Shown piece after piece: positions 22,822-33,790 of a DNA stretch of 64,000 bases; position 1 is the stretch's first letter; each line of letters begins with the position of its first letter. The position numbers and the translations under genes were made by a program. The stretch lies in the NCBI RefSeq assembly GCF_014805625.2, contig NW_023998417.1, positions 1,714,114 to 1,778,113 on the forward strand, written 5' to 3'. Under the pieces are notes generated by a model, which made no database searches, was not told the origin of the DNA, and was given only the letters and a program-made list of their open reading frames with translations. The DNA is from Glossina fuscipes (taxonomy: Eukaryota > Arthropoda > Insecta > Diptera > Glossinidae).

Positions 22822-24238
22822 TCCGCCCTCCGAAATTATTAAAGGATTCTTTAAGCGAACTCATTGCGAAGATATTGGATTAGTGTGTTTAAAACATAAA
22901 TTGATGACTCATCCCATCAGTTCATAGTAACCATAAGAGATAAATTTTGGCTGGTATGACTTAATGTTAGAAAGCGTAGCAGTAGTGCTCGGCCCGAAAC
23001 ATTTCAAAAGACAGATTTCATCGGCTCATGGGATTGGTCGTCCTATAACATGCAGTATTTGCTTCCAGAACCGGGAAACGTACCGCGCAGCAAAAGAACC
23101 CCGAATAGTGAACTAATAATCGTAGTCGAAGAATCGAGATTTCACCACATTGCTGTGATGATTTTTCTTTCTTACCGCCTACGATAATTAATATAATAAC
23201 AAGAAGCCATTGGCTGTTAGGCAATATTTTCCAAACGAACAATAATAGCAAAAGAAAATCAAAGATCACAAAGTACTTTTATATGTATAAAGTTTCTTGA
23301 AAAGGGACCGTCTGCAGAGCCATGCGAGTTATACTCCGACTAAGAAGATTTCAAAAGTTTCCGATAAAAATATATAAATATTTTTTTTGGATATTTGCAA
23401 ACATGACAAACTCTAGTGGCATAGTGGCATGCAGGACTTACAATCGTACCTTCATTAGACATATAGATATATAGATATGTACATCTCTTTTGCTATTTCT
23501 AATTATGAACGAAACTAAAAACTAAAAAGAAAAAAAAAAAACCATTTGTCAATAATGAGCGCGACTATCCTACATAAACATGGACAAGTCCAACCTTTCT
23601 TTGACTATATTCCTTAAGGCAGAAGACTTTCTTTTCGTGCCAATTAAGTAAAAGAAAATAATTTCGCGACTTTTTTATCAATGATATTTTCTCTATTAAA
23701 AAATATCTTTTAAATTCAATTTATATGTCGCTGTTGTTGTTGTTTTTGTTGTTTAACCATTTAAATTGACCAACAGCAGTATATTTGTTGCACGACTCTT
23801 GGCTCCAGTCAATCGGATGCGGAAATAAAGAAAAGTCATATTATATACCTTTACGTTTTTTTTTTTATTGAATTATCACTCAATTAATTTTTTATGTAAT
23901 ATGCAAAAAAAAAAAAAGAAGAAAAAAAAAGGCGCATTATTTGCTCTGTAGAGTTTTCATTTCATTGCATTTCTTTCCGCTGATTTTTTCATATTATTGT
24001 TGCCTATGTATATGTATAAGTTTGAAGTTCATAAAGTATAATAACAACAATAACAACAATAATTTTAAGTGGTTGCTTTTTTTTTAAACCATTTCATAAC
24101 TTTAATAATGCAGAAATAAGTTGAAAACTATAATCCTCTTGAAACGAATCTTAAACACCTATCATTTAAGATGAAAGCATTTGTTGTTTTCCTCTTCAAT
24201 ACGAATGCAATGAAATTTACAATCAATATATTAAGCAA

Positions 24239-24296
24239 AAAAAAAAAAAAAATAAATAAATAAATAAATAAATAAAAAAATAAACAAAAAAAAAAA
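24239..24296. repeat. Poly(A) with (AAAT)n
   Basis: A-run, then six aaat units, then more A-rich sequence; T33 homopolymer lies at 24915-24947. Confidence 0.95.
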
Positions 24297-24912
24297 TTTA
24301 AATTAATTCATGTGAGCGCAATTAATTATTGGGGTTTTTATCCGTTGCGTCATTACTTTGTTTAATGTCTTAAGTCACATTTTATAGAGTAACCTAACTA
24401 CTCGATTCATTTATAAGTTAATTGTAAAAATATTTAATACTATGAAAATTGTGGGCAAAATAAAAAATTAAGCTTAATATTAAAAGCAACAGAGGAATAA
24501 AAGGAAGAAGAAGCGCAAAGAAAGGTCCAGAAACTTGAAGCGCAAGCAATTGCTTTGCTCTAAAAAACCCTAGGGGTAATGAAAATATAATCCGTTTCTA
24601 AACAAGCAGATGTGAAACGATTTCATGATTATTCTTGAATCAGTTCGTAAGTTCCCGATAACTGCCGAATTATTTAATCGCCAAAAAGAGTAGAGCGTAG
24701 TCTGGAAAAGTCGATCGTAATATTTTCATCGAGTAGTATGTTTAAATAACCGATCGAGAAACGTAAACCGATCGCAGATAGGAATGGTTTGGATCATCGG
24801 AAACACATTTACTATGCATTGACGAAGAAAACGGAAAAAGAATTACTTTCTGACTAGAGAGATGCGGAGGACAGAGAGCATAAAGAAACCCACTATTTAA
24901 ACAAATCGTTGC

Positions 24913-24949
<37 letters not shown>

Positions 24950-25194
24950 TAACAAATATATAAATTTTTGGTAAAAAAAAAAAGTTTATATATGTGAATG
25001 AGTAAAATAATTTTGCCTTCATACTGTATTGATTATTGTAAAGAGTTGTTGTTTTGGTTTTCAATTATTGCAGAATGCTTCACTAAATAATTAAATACTT
25101 GGAAATGTTCAAGGATGTTTGAAGGCCTTAATGCTTATGGCAGACATGAATTGTAAGCAACTTTGCATGGTGGAAAAATTAATGGCATGTAAAA

Positions 25195-25236
25195 TATACG
25201 TATATATATATATTTATATATATATATATATACATA
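25195..25236. repeat. (TA)n, followed by (TTTA)n
   Basis: TA run here, and six ttta units at about 25379-25404, with a poly(A) stretch at 25506-25530. Confidence 0.95.
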
Positions 25237-26448
25237 CATATGTGTATGTGTGGCAAAAAATCAAGGAGAAAGAGAACAGCAACAAGAAGAAAACATACAA
25301 ATATTTTTTAATAAAGAAATTACATTTTTTTTTTTATTGATAATTCATTGTTTGCTTGCCTTGCATTTAATTATAATTCTTATTTATTTATTTATTTATT
25401 TATTTTCCTTTTGTTTTTTTCATTTCTTTTTCAACTCTTCTACTCATTACATTTTTCCCGTGATGGCTTTAGACTTCATATCCGTATGCATTGAAACGCT
25501 TTATGAAAAAAAAAAAAAAAAGAAAAAAAAAACGAAAACGAAAACGTAATAACAACAATTTCATTGCTAAAGGTAACAACGACAACAACAAACGATTACC
25601 CAAATGTTAACGCATTTTTGGCTTTAAGCCAAATTAAGTTTTCCACTGCATGTGTCTGAACAAAACAAGACCAACTACTACGACTACAACAAGAAAAAAA
25701 AGGCAATAAACGAAAAAAAAAAGAAAGAAAAAAAAAAGAAAAAACAGGAAACAATCGCCTGGATATACAGTCGTTTGTAAAAGTTTACATACAAAATGCA
25801 TGAACATATCTTAGATACGTAGACTACGCCGTTTGTCTGTTAAAATGAGCAACGGTAAAAGTTTACCGACAGGAAGAATGCCCATATAACAACACAACAA
25901 GGAAAAACAAACTAGACCTGCATAGAAATAAACGACTAGTATTCCTGCAATGTATAACTATTTGCAAGCAAGCATGCCTTTATTATCGCATACGTGCATG
26001 CATACATAGAAATATTTATGCTTTACGTAATCATTTATAGGGAGTAGAATTTCCTATATGTTGAACATCCACCCCTCCCCGTTCATAACCAAATTTTTGA
26101 ATTTATATATTAATTTCTATATCGCATTTGTAACGCCCGAGCTGTTAAGCAATTGCTCATTGAAAGTCTTGTTCCGTTTGCTATTAATATTTTGCGACGA
26201 CTTAGTCTTCCACGAGATATATACTTACATACATAGTAATATGTATATTGTAATTTTCAACTATAAGCGATTTTTGTTATATATTTGGGCATGGTTTCTA
26301 AGTCTCCGGCTAAGTCGAAAGAAAGAAATCGTAGCCATCTGCATCCTTTAATGCGTCATCAATCAATTCTAAAAAGCATAATCATATCAGAAAGCATGTT
26401 CGTTCTTGCGCTCCTTCCGCCTTAATATGATTTTTGAAATACAGTATT

Positions 26449-26469
26449 GGTGGGGGCGGGGGTGGGGGG
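26449..26469 (+). other. G-rich tract, possible G-quadruplex
   Basis: ggtgggggcgggggtggggg is a lone G-run cluster in AT-rich sequence: GG, G5, G5 and G6 with single-base spacers. It has enough guanines for an intramolecular quadruplex. No gene start is visible beside it. Confidence 0.6.
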
Positions 26470-27482
26470 ATTCTATTTCCCCTTTGATTAAGGAAAAGGT
26501 CTCTCAAGGCAAGCTTGTTAAAAATAGTCATCAGAGAATATTCTTCTAATCTCCACCAGATTGAGAATTATCAACGCTTCTATCTTAACTATTCGGTATT
26601 CAATAATAATTTTAAGGCGACTAAACCATTTTCAATATATTGACTTAGAAAAACCGATCTTTTAAATTCAAAAAAAAAGATTTCTTTTATTTATGAAAAG
26701 TCTTAAATGTGTGCTCTCTCGTGCTTAGTAAGCTTTGGATAGCGTGTAACCATAATTCGACTTAATATATGGTAAATTATAGCTACAGCTAACCTCCACT
26801 ATTCAACATGAAATCAAACACCTGAAGTATACATTGAGAACCGGCAGATTTTCTTTGCTAGTTTTTTTTGATTTTTAAAAGAATTATCTTCTTTTTCTTT
26901 CATACATATCTATATAACAAAGTCGTCTCTGTCCTAGCAAAGGATATAATTAAATCGAAATTGGAAAAGATTTGGATAAAAATTTTTTCATTTACTCTCT
27001 ATATCTTAAAACTCAATTACAAAAAAAAAAAAATTCCTGCTTCAACTCTTTGAGATATATATATATATATATACGTGACATCGTCAGTAAACTTTTGCAT
27101 TTGAACGGCAATATTCGGCTCATTTAACCCAGTAACCCGTAGGCTAAATTAACCTCCCTTTGAAAGAATAGCGTCCAGTTGAAAACACAAACATTTTCTT
27201 GTTTTTACTGCATTTGAACTCAGTTAGTTTTACGTAATATACACAGTCAACATATATATATATATATATATATATAGCAAATAGACATTTAACTTTATAT
27301 TGTGTTGTTTGCCTGCATCATATCATGTATATGTATATGTATATAACATATATACGATTGCTAGACTAACATTTTAAACTATTCAACATCCCTTTCAAAG
27401 TTATAAACATTTGATATTTTGCAAAAAATATTCTCTTCTCATACTTCTCAGGCGTACACAACAAACGTACACATGCATATAT

Positions 27483-27511
27483 GCATACATGCATGCATGC
27501 ATGCATGCATA
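27483..27511. repeat. (GCAT)n microsatellite
   Basis: About six gcat units within a larger (CATA)/(TATG)-like neighbourhood. TA runs precede it at 27053-27075 and 27250-27279. Confidence 0.95.
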
Positions 27512-28719
27512 TCAAGTTTTCAGTAAAACCAAATGCATACCGGCACAGTTTATGGTATATGCACAAACACATATAAATATATATACACGTGTAAGAACAG
27601 GTACTATTTTACACGTATGCATACATCTACATATAGAGATATGTTCATGTTCATTCAGTACAGGATGTATTAATTTTTGTGAAATACTTAAACAAAAATG
27701 ATATACATGCGGTTAGATGGGGGAAAACATTTAAAACGTACTGCATGTGAATGAATATCCGCTTTTTCCTTAAATACTGCTGCACTCAATCAATAGAAGA
27801 GAGACTCTAGCGAGTTTTCGATTTAAACAAAACAAAAAGTACAGGCTTAGACGTGAATGTTTATTCCTGACTTTTAATCTCTTGTGCTCGCAAAAAGAAT
27901 CTTAGTAGCAATTGGTTCGTCCCTCAACTGCACATGGAATGCATCAAAATTTTTACAGAAATTTAAAATTGATTTTCTTTTCAGTCTCACGGATCATTGC
28001 ATACTTGAAATAGGTTTTGAAAATGAAATTCGAACATTTCTCTTAAAAGCTTATCTTAAGTAGGGTAATAGGGCAATAGGGTAGCTGCGGAGTTTGTTGC
28101 TCTTTCTCTGCTTTCTTCTACTATCACTTAAGAATGGGTAGCAATCAAATACAACTATATACTCCTTAGAGAACAACTTGTAGAAAAATTGTCTCTAATC
28201 AAGTTCGAAAATAACCGTGATTCGCTTGCAAATATGCTCAAAGTGGTGAAAGTGGTCTATAATCGATAGAACCGATAATCATCTAAAATGTAAAGATAAT
28301 ATTTATAAACACTGGTTAAAATTGTTTAAGTCAAAAGAGCCAGCATTCAGCATAAGGATGATTTTACTTGATTGGAAACCGAATTATAATAGAGCACGCA
28401 CGCCCATGGATCAGCCCATTCAGCTTTATCTGTTATTTCCATCTATTTTCGTCTATTCTTCATCCTTGTTGTTTGGCTTTGAGATACCGTTCATTAGTTG
28501 TAGGCACTTAGCCGAACTACTCTCCGAAAAGTAAAATTTACAGAAAATGATGCTTTTTGCAATAAACGTCACCTATACGAAGCTTCAAAAAACTTTTTTG
28601 CATACACTTGATAAGTTGATAACTCATACGGTTGCGTATAAGCTAAGGATAATAACTTCAAATGCACAAGTCATAGTAATATTCAACACCCTACAATCCT
28701 ACTTATATTCTCCCTTAGT

Positions 28720-28835
28720 ATAATAAGACGTTCGGGTCGAAAAAGAGATACAATTCGAACCATTTTTAATAGCGTTCATCCTTGAGCCAAAAGAGGGCGA
28801 CCTATAGGTTAAATAGGTGGACAGAAATCAAGAAG
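28720..28835 (-). mobile_element. Tail fragment of the mini-me-like family
   Basis: On the minus strand, aacctataggtcg, then ggctcaaggatgaacgctatt, then aaaatgg and ctttttcgaccc match the tails at 9280-9395 and 60320-60405 in order and spacing. The TA/core/GTCY part is not clear here; ccacctatttaac precedes the tail. It shows that the tail occurs in both orientations. Confidence 0.5.
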
Positions 28836-29239
28836 GTGTACAGCCACAGAGATGGGTTTAATAAAATGCTAGTCTATCTCAAGTCCTTGTGGATGTGAAA
28901 TGCATCTCTAAACGTTAAAGAAAATCTTTTATTTTAAATTCATCATATATTCATAAATTCAATTCAATTCAATTATTAATATTGTTATTATTATTATGGC
29001 ATTGCATTATTACTCTATTACATTAAAGAAATTTATTACATTTATACTTTTCGTAACGACGTTGCCATAGTATTATATGCTTTTACAATAGCGTCCTATA
29101 CATAGAGAAGAGTAGTTGAGGCATACTTTCATATAAATCTATTCAATAAATAACAATTTAAAATCTTTTAATTAATTATGTTAGTTGATCGAGTCAGAAT
29201 ATTTATTTATTTATTTATTTATTTATTTATTTTTTTTTT

Positions 29240-29500
29240 TTACACCCACCACAAAATAATGAGGGTTTACTTATTTTGTCATAATGTTTGCAGCATCCGA
29301 AAGGAAATCTCAATGACCTTATATATCAGCATGAAAATCTGAATTGATTAAGCCATGTCTGTCCATCTGTGCGTTCGTGATATTGTCCTGATCGTAAAAC
29401 TGAAGATATCGACTTCAAATTTGTTAGGTAGCATCGTTGGAAGTTTTTACAAGGAGATTGGCATTTAAATTGGCCAGAGCAGAAGACCGCAGTGAAACGG
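29240..29500 (+). mobile_element. Fullest mini-me-like repeat copy
   Basis: After a (TTTA)n/T run at 29202-29240 the copy reads tttgtcataatgtttgcagc, atccgaaaggaaa, a short ta run, aaaatctgaattgattaagc, catgtctgtccatctgtgcg, and then a tail with gaagatatcgacttcaaatt. This order (preamble, TA, core, GTCY, tail) agrees with a very widespread repeat layout I know from fly genomes. The GTCY run is short here. Confidence 0.65.
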
Positions 29501-30269
29501 GATTTACTCTATGTGTTTCTAAAGAAATCCCATTGCTCGTTACTTACAAATTAAAAAAGATAGAAAACTGAAACTTTTTTATATGCAAAAATAGAACAAG
29601 TAGATCATATCCACACACGAAATTACAAGTAATTAAATTTTCCTTTACTTCTTTGCATATTAATCCTAAGGTAGACAAGACAGAATTTTTAAAATTATTT
29701 TGTACATTCCTCAAATGAAGAACAAGAAGATCGGCACAAAAATGCGTTGCTTCTGAAATAAATATGATGGATACACGGACCTGGTTGATTGGTTTTCACT
29801 TCATAATAACATCGTTTAGGGTATCAAATAAAGGGACTCGGAGAGTAGAAGGCGACAAGGCGAGTGTGTTCATTTTAAATTAATAAAGATGAACGGGACG
29901 ACGCAGTAGATTAATTTTTCTCTTCTCTTTTAGTGGAGTAAAAGGTGACGGATAAATTTTATTCCCTTCTCTTTCTTATGGCTATAAATAAAAGCTTGGG
30001 GCGCCAGAGATTTGAATGGCGGTGGGTATGTGAAGCCGATTATGACTTGCTTACACTGTCACGTGCTGTTTGAATCAATATTTATGACTAATTTCAGTTC
30101 AACTTCTACTAGCAGCAGCTGCAGCAGCAGCAGCTATACTAAGCTGTTAGCAGAGTGAAGAGTATAAGAGATATTTGGTATTTCTTAGAGTTTTCAGTAA
30201 TAGTTCACAGCGGATTAAAATTTCCTTTCCTTTAGTTTTTTTGAAATTTTTAAAAAAACGAAAGTATTC

Positions 30270-30312
30270 TACGACGGATGGACGGACGGACATAGCTAAG
30301 GATAAGAATACA
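30270..30312 (-). mobile_element. mini-me-like GTCY fragment
   Basis: acggatggacggacggacat then agctaag is, on the minus strand, the core end plus the GTCY run. The rest of the element is not recognisable. Confidence 0.45.
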
Positions 30313-31124
30313 TGTACGTACAATGATATTCTTTGCAGAATTGTATGGGAATAGCAAAATTTTGTACACTTGTCTCGGCCGTAATTAAAGTAAGGACGCC
30401 AGCGAGTCCCAATAAGATGAAATTTATCCTGTTAAAGGCAATTTGGTAACACATAAAACTTAATTTAATGGAATTTTCTTTCTAAATGCAATAAATCATT
30501 TATTTACTTACATAGTCTATAGCTATCTTTCCTCTTCACGGCAAAAATTTTGTTGTTCAAAGCCTCAAAGTCGACATTTATACCAATTTTTTGTTGTTTT
30601 TTACACTATCCTATATATTGATTCCTGTGTTCATACCATTTTTCCAGTGAATGCAAATTTTTCATACAAATTGTTTTGTTGGCTAACATTTATGGCATGT
30701 TCGAACAATATCTGCTTTTTACTTTCGTCTTTTCTTTTTTTTTTTTTTTTTTTGTTTTTTTCGTTTTTTCTCTTTTCTTCCTTTTTTACTCTATGTCCTG
30801 GTCATACAATATAAACTATTGTTTGACTATTATACTATATAGAGTAGACTTTGCTGCTGCGGCCAATCGAACGGAAAAACACTGATTTATTAAACAAGAT
30901 ATACATACACATATAGAAAGTATTTGTGTAAGTGTGTAAAGCGACATGCATTGATATTGGTAAAATTTGTTTGTAACAATTTTGTTTCTGTCACAATTTG
31001 TTCGCTTTATGCTTGTTGGCGGATGTAGGGTAAGGATAGCAATGATAAATAGGCAAGCAAGAATAATACGAAAAAGAGAGCAACGCAAAAGGCAAAGAAA
31101 AAAAAATACAATAAAACTATTTTT

Positions 31125-31162
<38 letters not shown>

Positions 31163-32191
31163 GTATGTATATAAAAAATATATACATACGTATATGAGAG
31201 AATTTTAATTAAAAGTAAATTTAAATGTAAAAGAATTTCTTTTAAAAGCCAAGCGTCTTAACTTTGACAAATCTTACTTCTTATATAAGTCAGTAGTTTC
31301 TAAGGATATTTTCTTGGATAAAAGCCATTTTTTTATTTTCATGTCATTGTTTTTATTCAAATGCATTACGCTTTTCTATTTAATGCCATTTGCAGTTAAA
31401 TATATTGTCGACGTATAAAAAGGACATTGACTTCACATAAGCAAAAGCCGATGCGCGCGCCCTTTGTCTTGCGTTGTCATTATATGTATTGTTATTCACA
31501 TGGCTATGCACCAGTCATTTACTAAATATCGCGTAAAAGTATGGGCATATTAAATTTGTCGAACAATATATATAACATAAAAAAAAAACGAAAACAAATT
31601 TTTTTTTTTTAATATTTTTTATAGAAAAAAAATTTTTTTTTTTTAATATTTTTTATAGAAAAAAAAATTTTTTTTTGTTTTTTTAAAAATATAATCGAAA
31701 ATGATTATAATTTGAGTTTTCTTGGACTTATTTATAACGTTTATGTTCGTATCGAATTTAGCTAACGCAGCGCTTACATATTCTTAACGTAGCATCAGTA
31801 AGTTTTATGCTGGAATCTTTTAATACAACGTGTCTTACTTACATTTATCTTCATATACATTTTCTTTTGTCAAATGTCTTCATAAAAACACGTCTGACAT
31901 AATAATACATTTTTCTTCTTTCTTTTCATTTATATATAAGTCTTCATAGGACGGGTCGTTGAACCTTTCAAGTTTCTAATCTTATGTTTCGCATATAATG
32001 CTTAATGTATCTAAAAAAAAAAAAAAAAACAAATCTTTGTTACACATGCATACATGTGCAGTAGATGACAAAGTCTGCACTTACGTTGGCTAACATCTAT
32101 TACACAATAATCATCGCAAGTGCAGCAAATACGTGTAAATTCGCATCTTTTCTAACCAATGACTTACCCAACAAAGACACAAAAGAAAGAA
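30313..32191. other. AT-rich spacer
   Basis: T-run block at 30730-30770, TA run at 31126-31162, the 34-bp A/T repeat at 31597-31672. No gene recognised. Confidence 0.6.
31597..31672. repeat. 34-bp A-run/T-run repeat, just over two copies
   Basis: A unit of T-run, aatattttttatag, A-run begins at 31597 and again at 31631, with a third partial copy of the A-to-T switch after 31660. Each unit has an A-run next to a T-run around an AATATT palindrome, so the block is almost entirely A/T. Confidence 0.85.
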
Positions 32192-32345
32192 ACGGACAGA
32201 TGGGCGGATAGATGGATAGAAAAAAACTATGATTCCGAATCGATCGGTATAATAAAAAATGTATCTATTTCAGGTCCTTTCGGGTGCTATTACTAATTGC
32301 CCCAAACTTTATGTAGCCTTGTATCACACGGGACGTATACGCAAT
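32192..32345 (-). mobile_element. mini-me-like repeat copy
   Basis: On the minus strand the order is a stretch near 32290-32340 (ataaagtttggggcaattag), tagatac, ttataccgatcgattcgg, aatcatag and then a degraded GTCY run (about 32193-32219 on plus: cggacagatgggcggataga). The core is well preserved and the GTCY array is degraded. Confidence 0.6.
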
Positions 32346-32388
32346 GTTTGGAAAAATTTTAAATTTTTAATAGAGAATTGAATTTCAG

Positions 32389-32625
32389 TGTCAGATAAGT
32401 TGGCCAACTGGTGTAGCTGCTAAAGAGAAGTATTGTTCAAATCGGGGAATATTGTTGAGTCGAGTATTGATGGGAACTTTTCAAGTACAAATGAATGGTT
32501 TTTCTCGTTTATTAGTAACATTTGAAAAGTATTTAGATAAAGTCATCGAAAGTAGTCATACTTGGGATATAATAACCATTGAAGTGATGTCTAAAGCAAT
32601 GCAGCTTAGAATGAAAAGGAAAGAG
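32389..32625 (+). CDS. Weak candidate internal exon, unknown protein
   Basis: The frame is open from an acceptor-like gaatttcag ending at 32388 to a donor-like gag|gtaagc (GT at 32626-32627). It encodes about 79 residues without low complexity, including FEKYLDKVIESSHTWD and MSKAMQLRMKRKE. A 53-bp GT-AG interval follows (32626-32678), with a ctaat branch-site-like element and a tttag acceptor. That is close to the minimal intron size of flies, but splicing it leads to a stop after four codons. Unspliced, the frame continues to a stop at 32712. A mini-me-like repeat lies immediately upstream (32192-32345), which is unusual next to a live exon. I do not recognise the protein; it may be a fossil or a chance frame. 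Confidence 0.2.
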
Positions 32626-33697
32626 GTAAGCGACGTGTATTCTGATCAATCTCTAATCTGTTGTTTACAATGCTTTAGGCAAATCTGGGATAGAATTTTG
32701 AGACAAACATGAATGGAATTTTGTTTAATTTTTGCTTTTCGTTTTTTTTTTTTTTTTGTTCCCTCGTTCGCTCGCATTAGCCCAGTAGCAATATGTGATT
32801 ACATTTCAAATGAAGGCTTCTTTCGTCCTCTTTAGAATTCTACTAACATGATAATGTGTGTTTGTTGCATGTTATAAAGTAGCTAAGATACTATCAAGAC
32901 ATGTGCTTATATATGGGTACGTATGTCATTCATGTATTCTGTCTCCTTATATTCTCAAACGCTTTGAATTCAAATTAAGTAAACTATTCGCTTCGCTGTT
33001 ATATATATATATATGTATATATATAGAAATGTACGTACGTTCGCCAACATTCATTAGTGAATGACGGCATGAAAGGCAAAATATGTTCGTTAGGTAGAAA
33101 TCTTTGAATATAAATTGGATTCAAATTACAAAATTACTGCACACCGTGTAATCATGACAATTTAATTTACTATGCGTAGCATATGCCGTGTTAAACGAAC
33201 ACGCATGCATATATAATGTATAGATCTGCATAACTACATATCTCTGCAACTGTCTTTGCTTGAGAAAGACATATAATATTAAAAAGGAAAAAATAAAACA
33301 CAATTAGTGACTTGATTTGACGTTCGTCACAATTGTTAAAGACTTAGGTGGTACTAATCACATACAAACAAGAGACAATATATTGGGGTTTGGTTCGAAT
33401 ATTCTGAAACGTCCAGACATCCAGCGCATTCCTCAAGCATTGAGAGCATTGCTGAGAACGTAATGATAGCTCGTGTTTTCAGATTTTTATTTCAGGCGGG
33501 GATTCGAATTGTATAAGTAACACTTCTTGATGGCCATTGCCAGCACTAAGGGTCGTTACTTTCAGGTGACTATGCTTGTACTCTATTGGAAGTCAACTTG
33601 TAAAGTCCTTTCTACGTGTTGCGACTTCACCATTTGTGGTCCAACAAAATATTATATAGTATAACACGGAGAAGAACTTGAGAGAGACCCTCGTTTA

Positions 33698-33790
33698 CTA
33701 GGCCGATCGATACAGAAAGCTGATCTATTTGTCTGTCCATGTATGTTTTTGTTCAACCCATCCCAATCTTCCAATCCCAATTTTTGCTGC
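33698..33790 (+). mobile_element. mini-me-like repeat copy
   Basis: taggccgatcgatacagaaa, then gctgatctatttgtctgtcc (33719-33738), is the core followed by a very short GTCY run. gttcaaccca at 33751 corresponds to the ttcaa(t/c)c segment that starts the tail in other copies. Confidence 0.5.

Larger units (their letters stand above)
22822..28719. other. Long spacer without recognised genes
   Basis: Apart from the TA, AAAT, GCAT and G-rich tracts listed, this holds T33 (24915-24947), A/T runs near 25506-25530 and 23910-23931, and short frames of ordinary chance length. 22980-23260 is less repetitive but unrecognised. Confidence 0.5.

Noticed and set aside
24915..24947. T33 as the poly(A) tail of an inverted retrotransposon
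   Set aside because: No element body or target-site duplication is seen beside it, and long homopolymers are common throughout the window.
31560..31700. Mitochondrial DNA insertion suggested by extreme A/T
   Set aside because: The block is a simple 34-bp repeat of homopolymers, without any mitochondrial gene motif.
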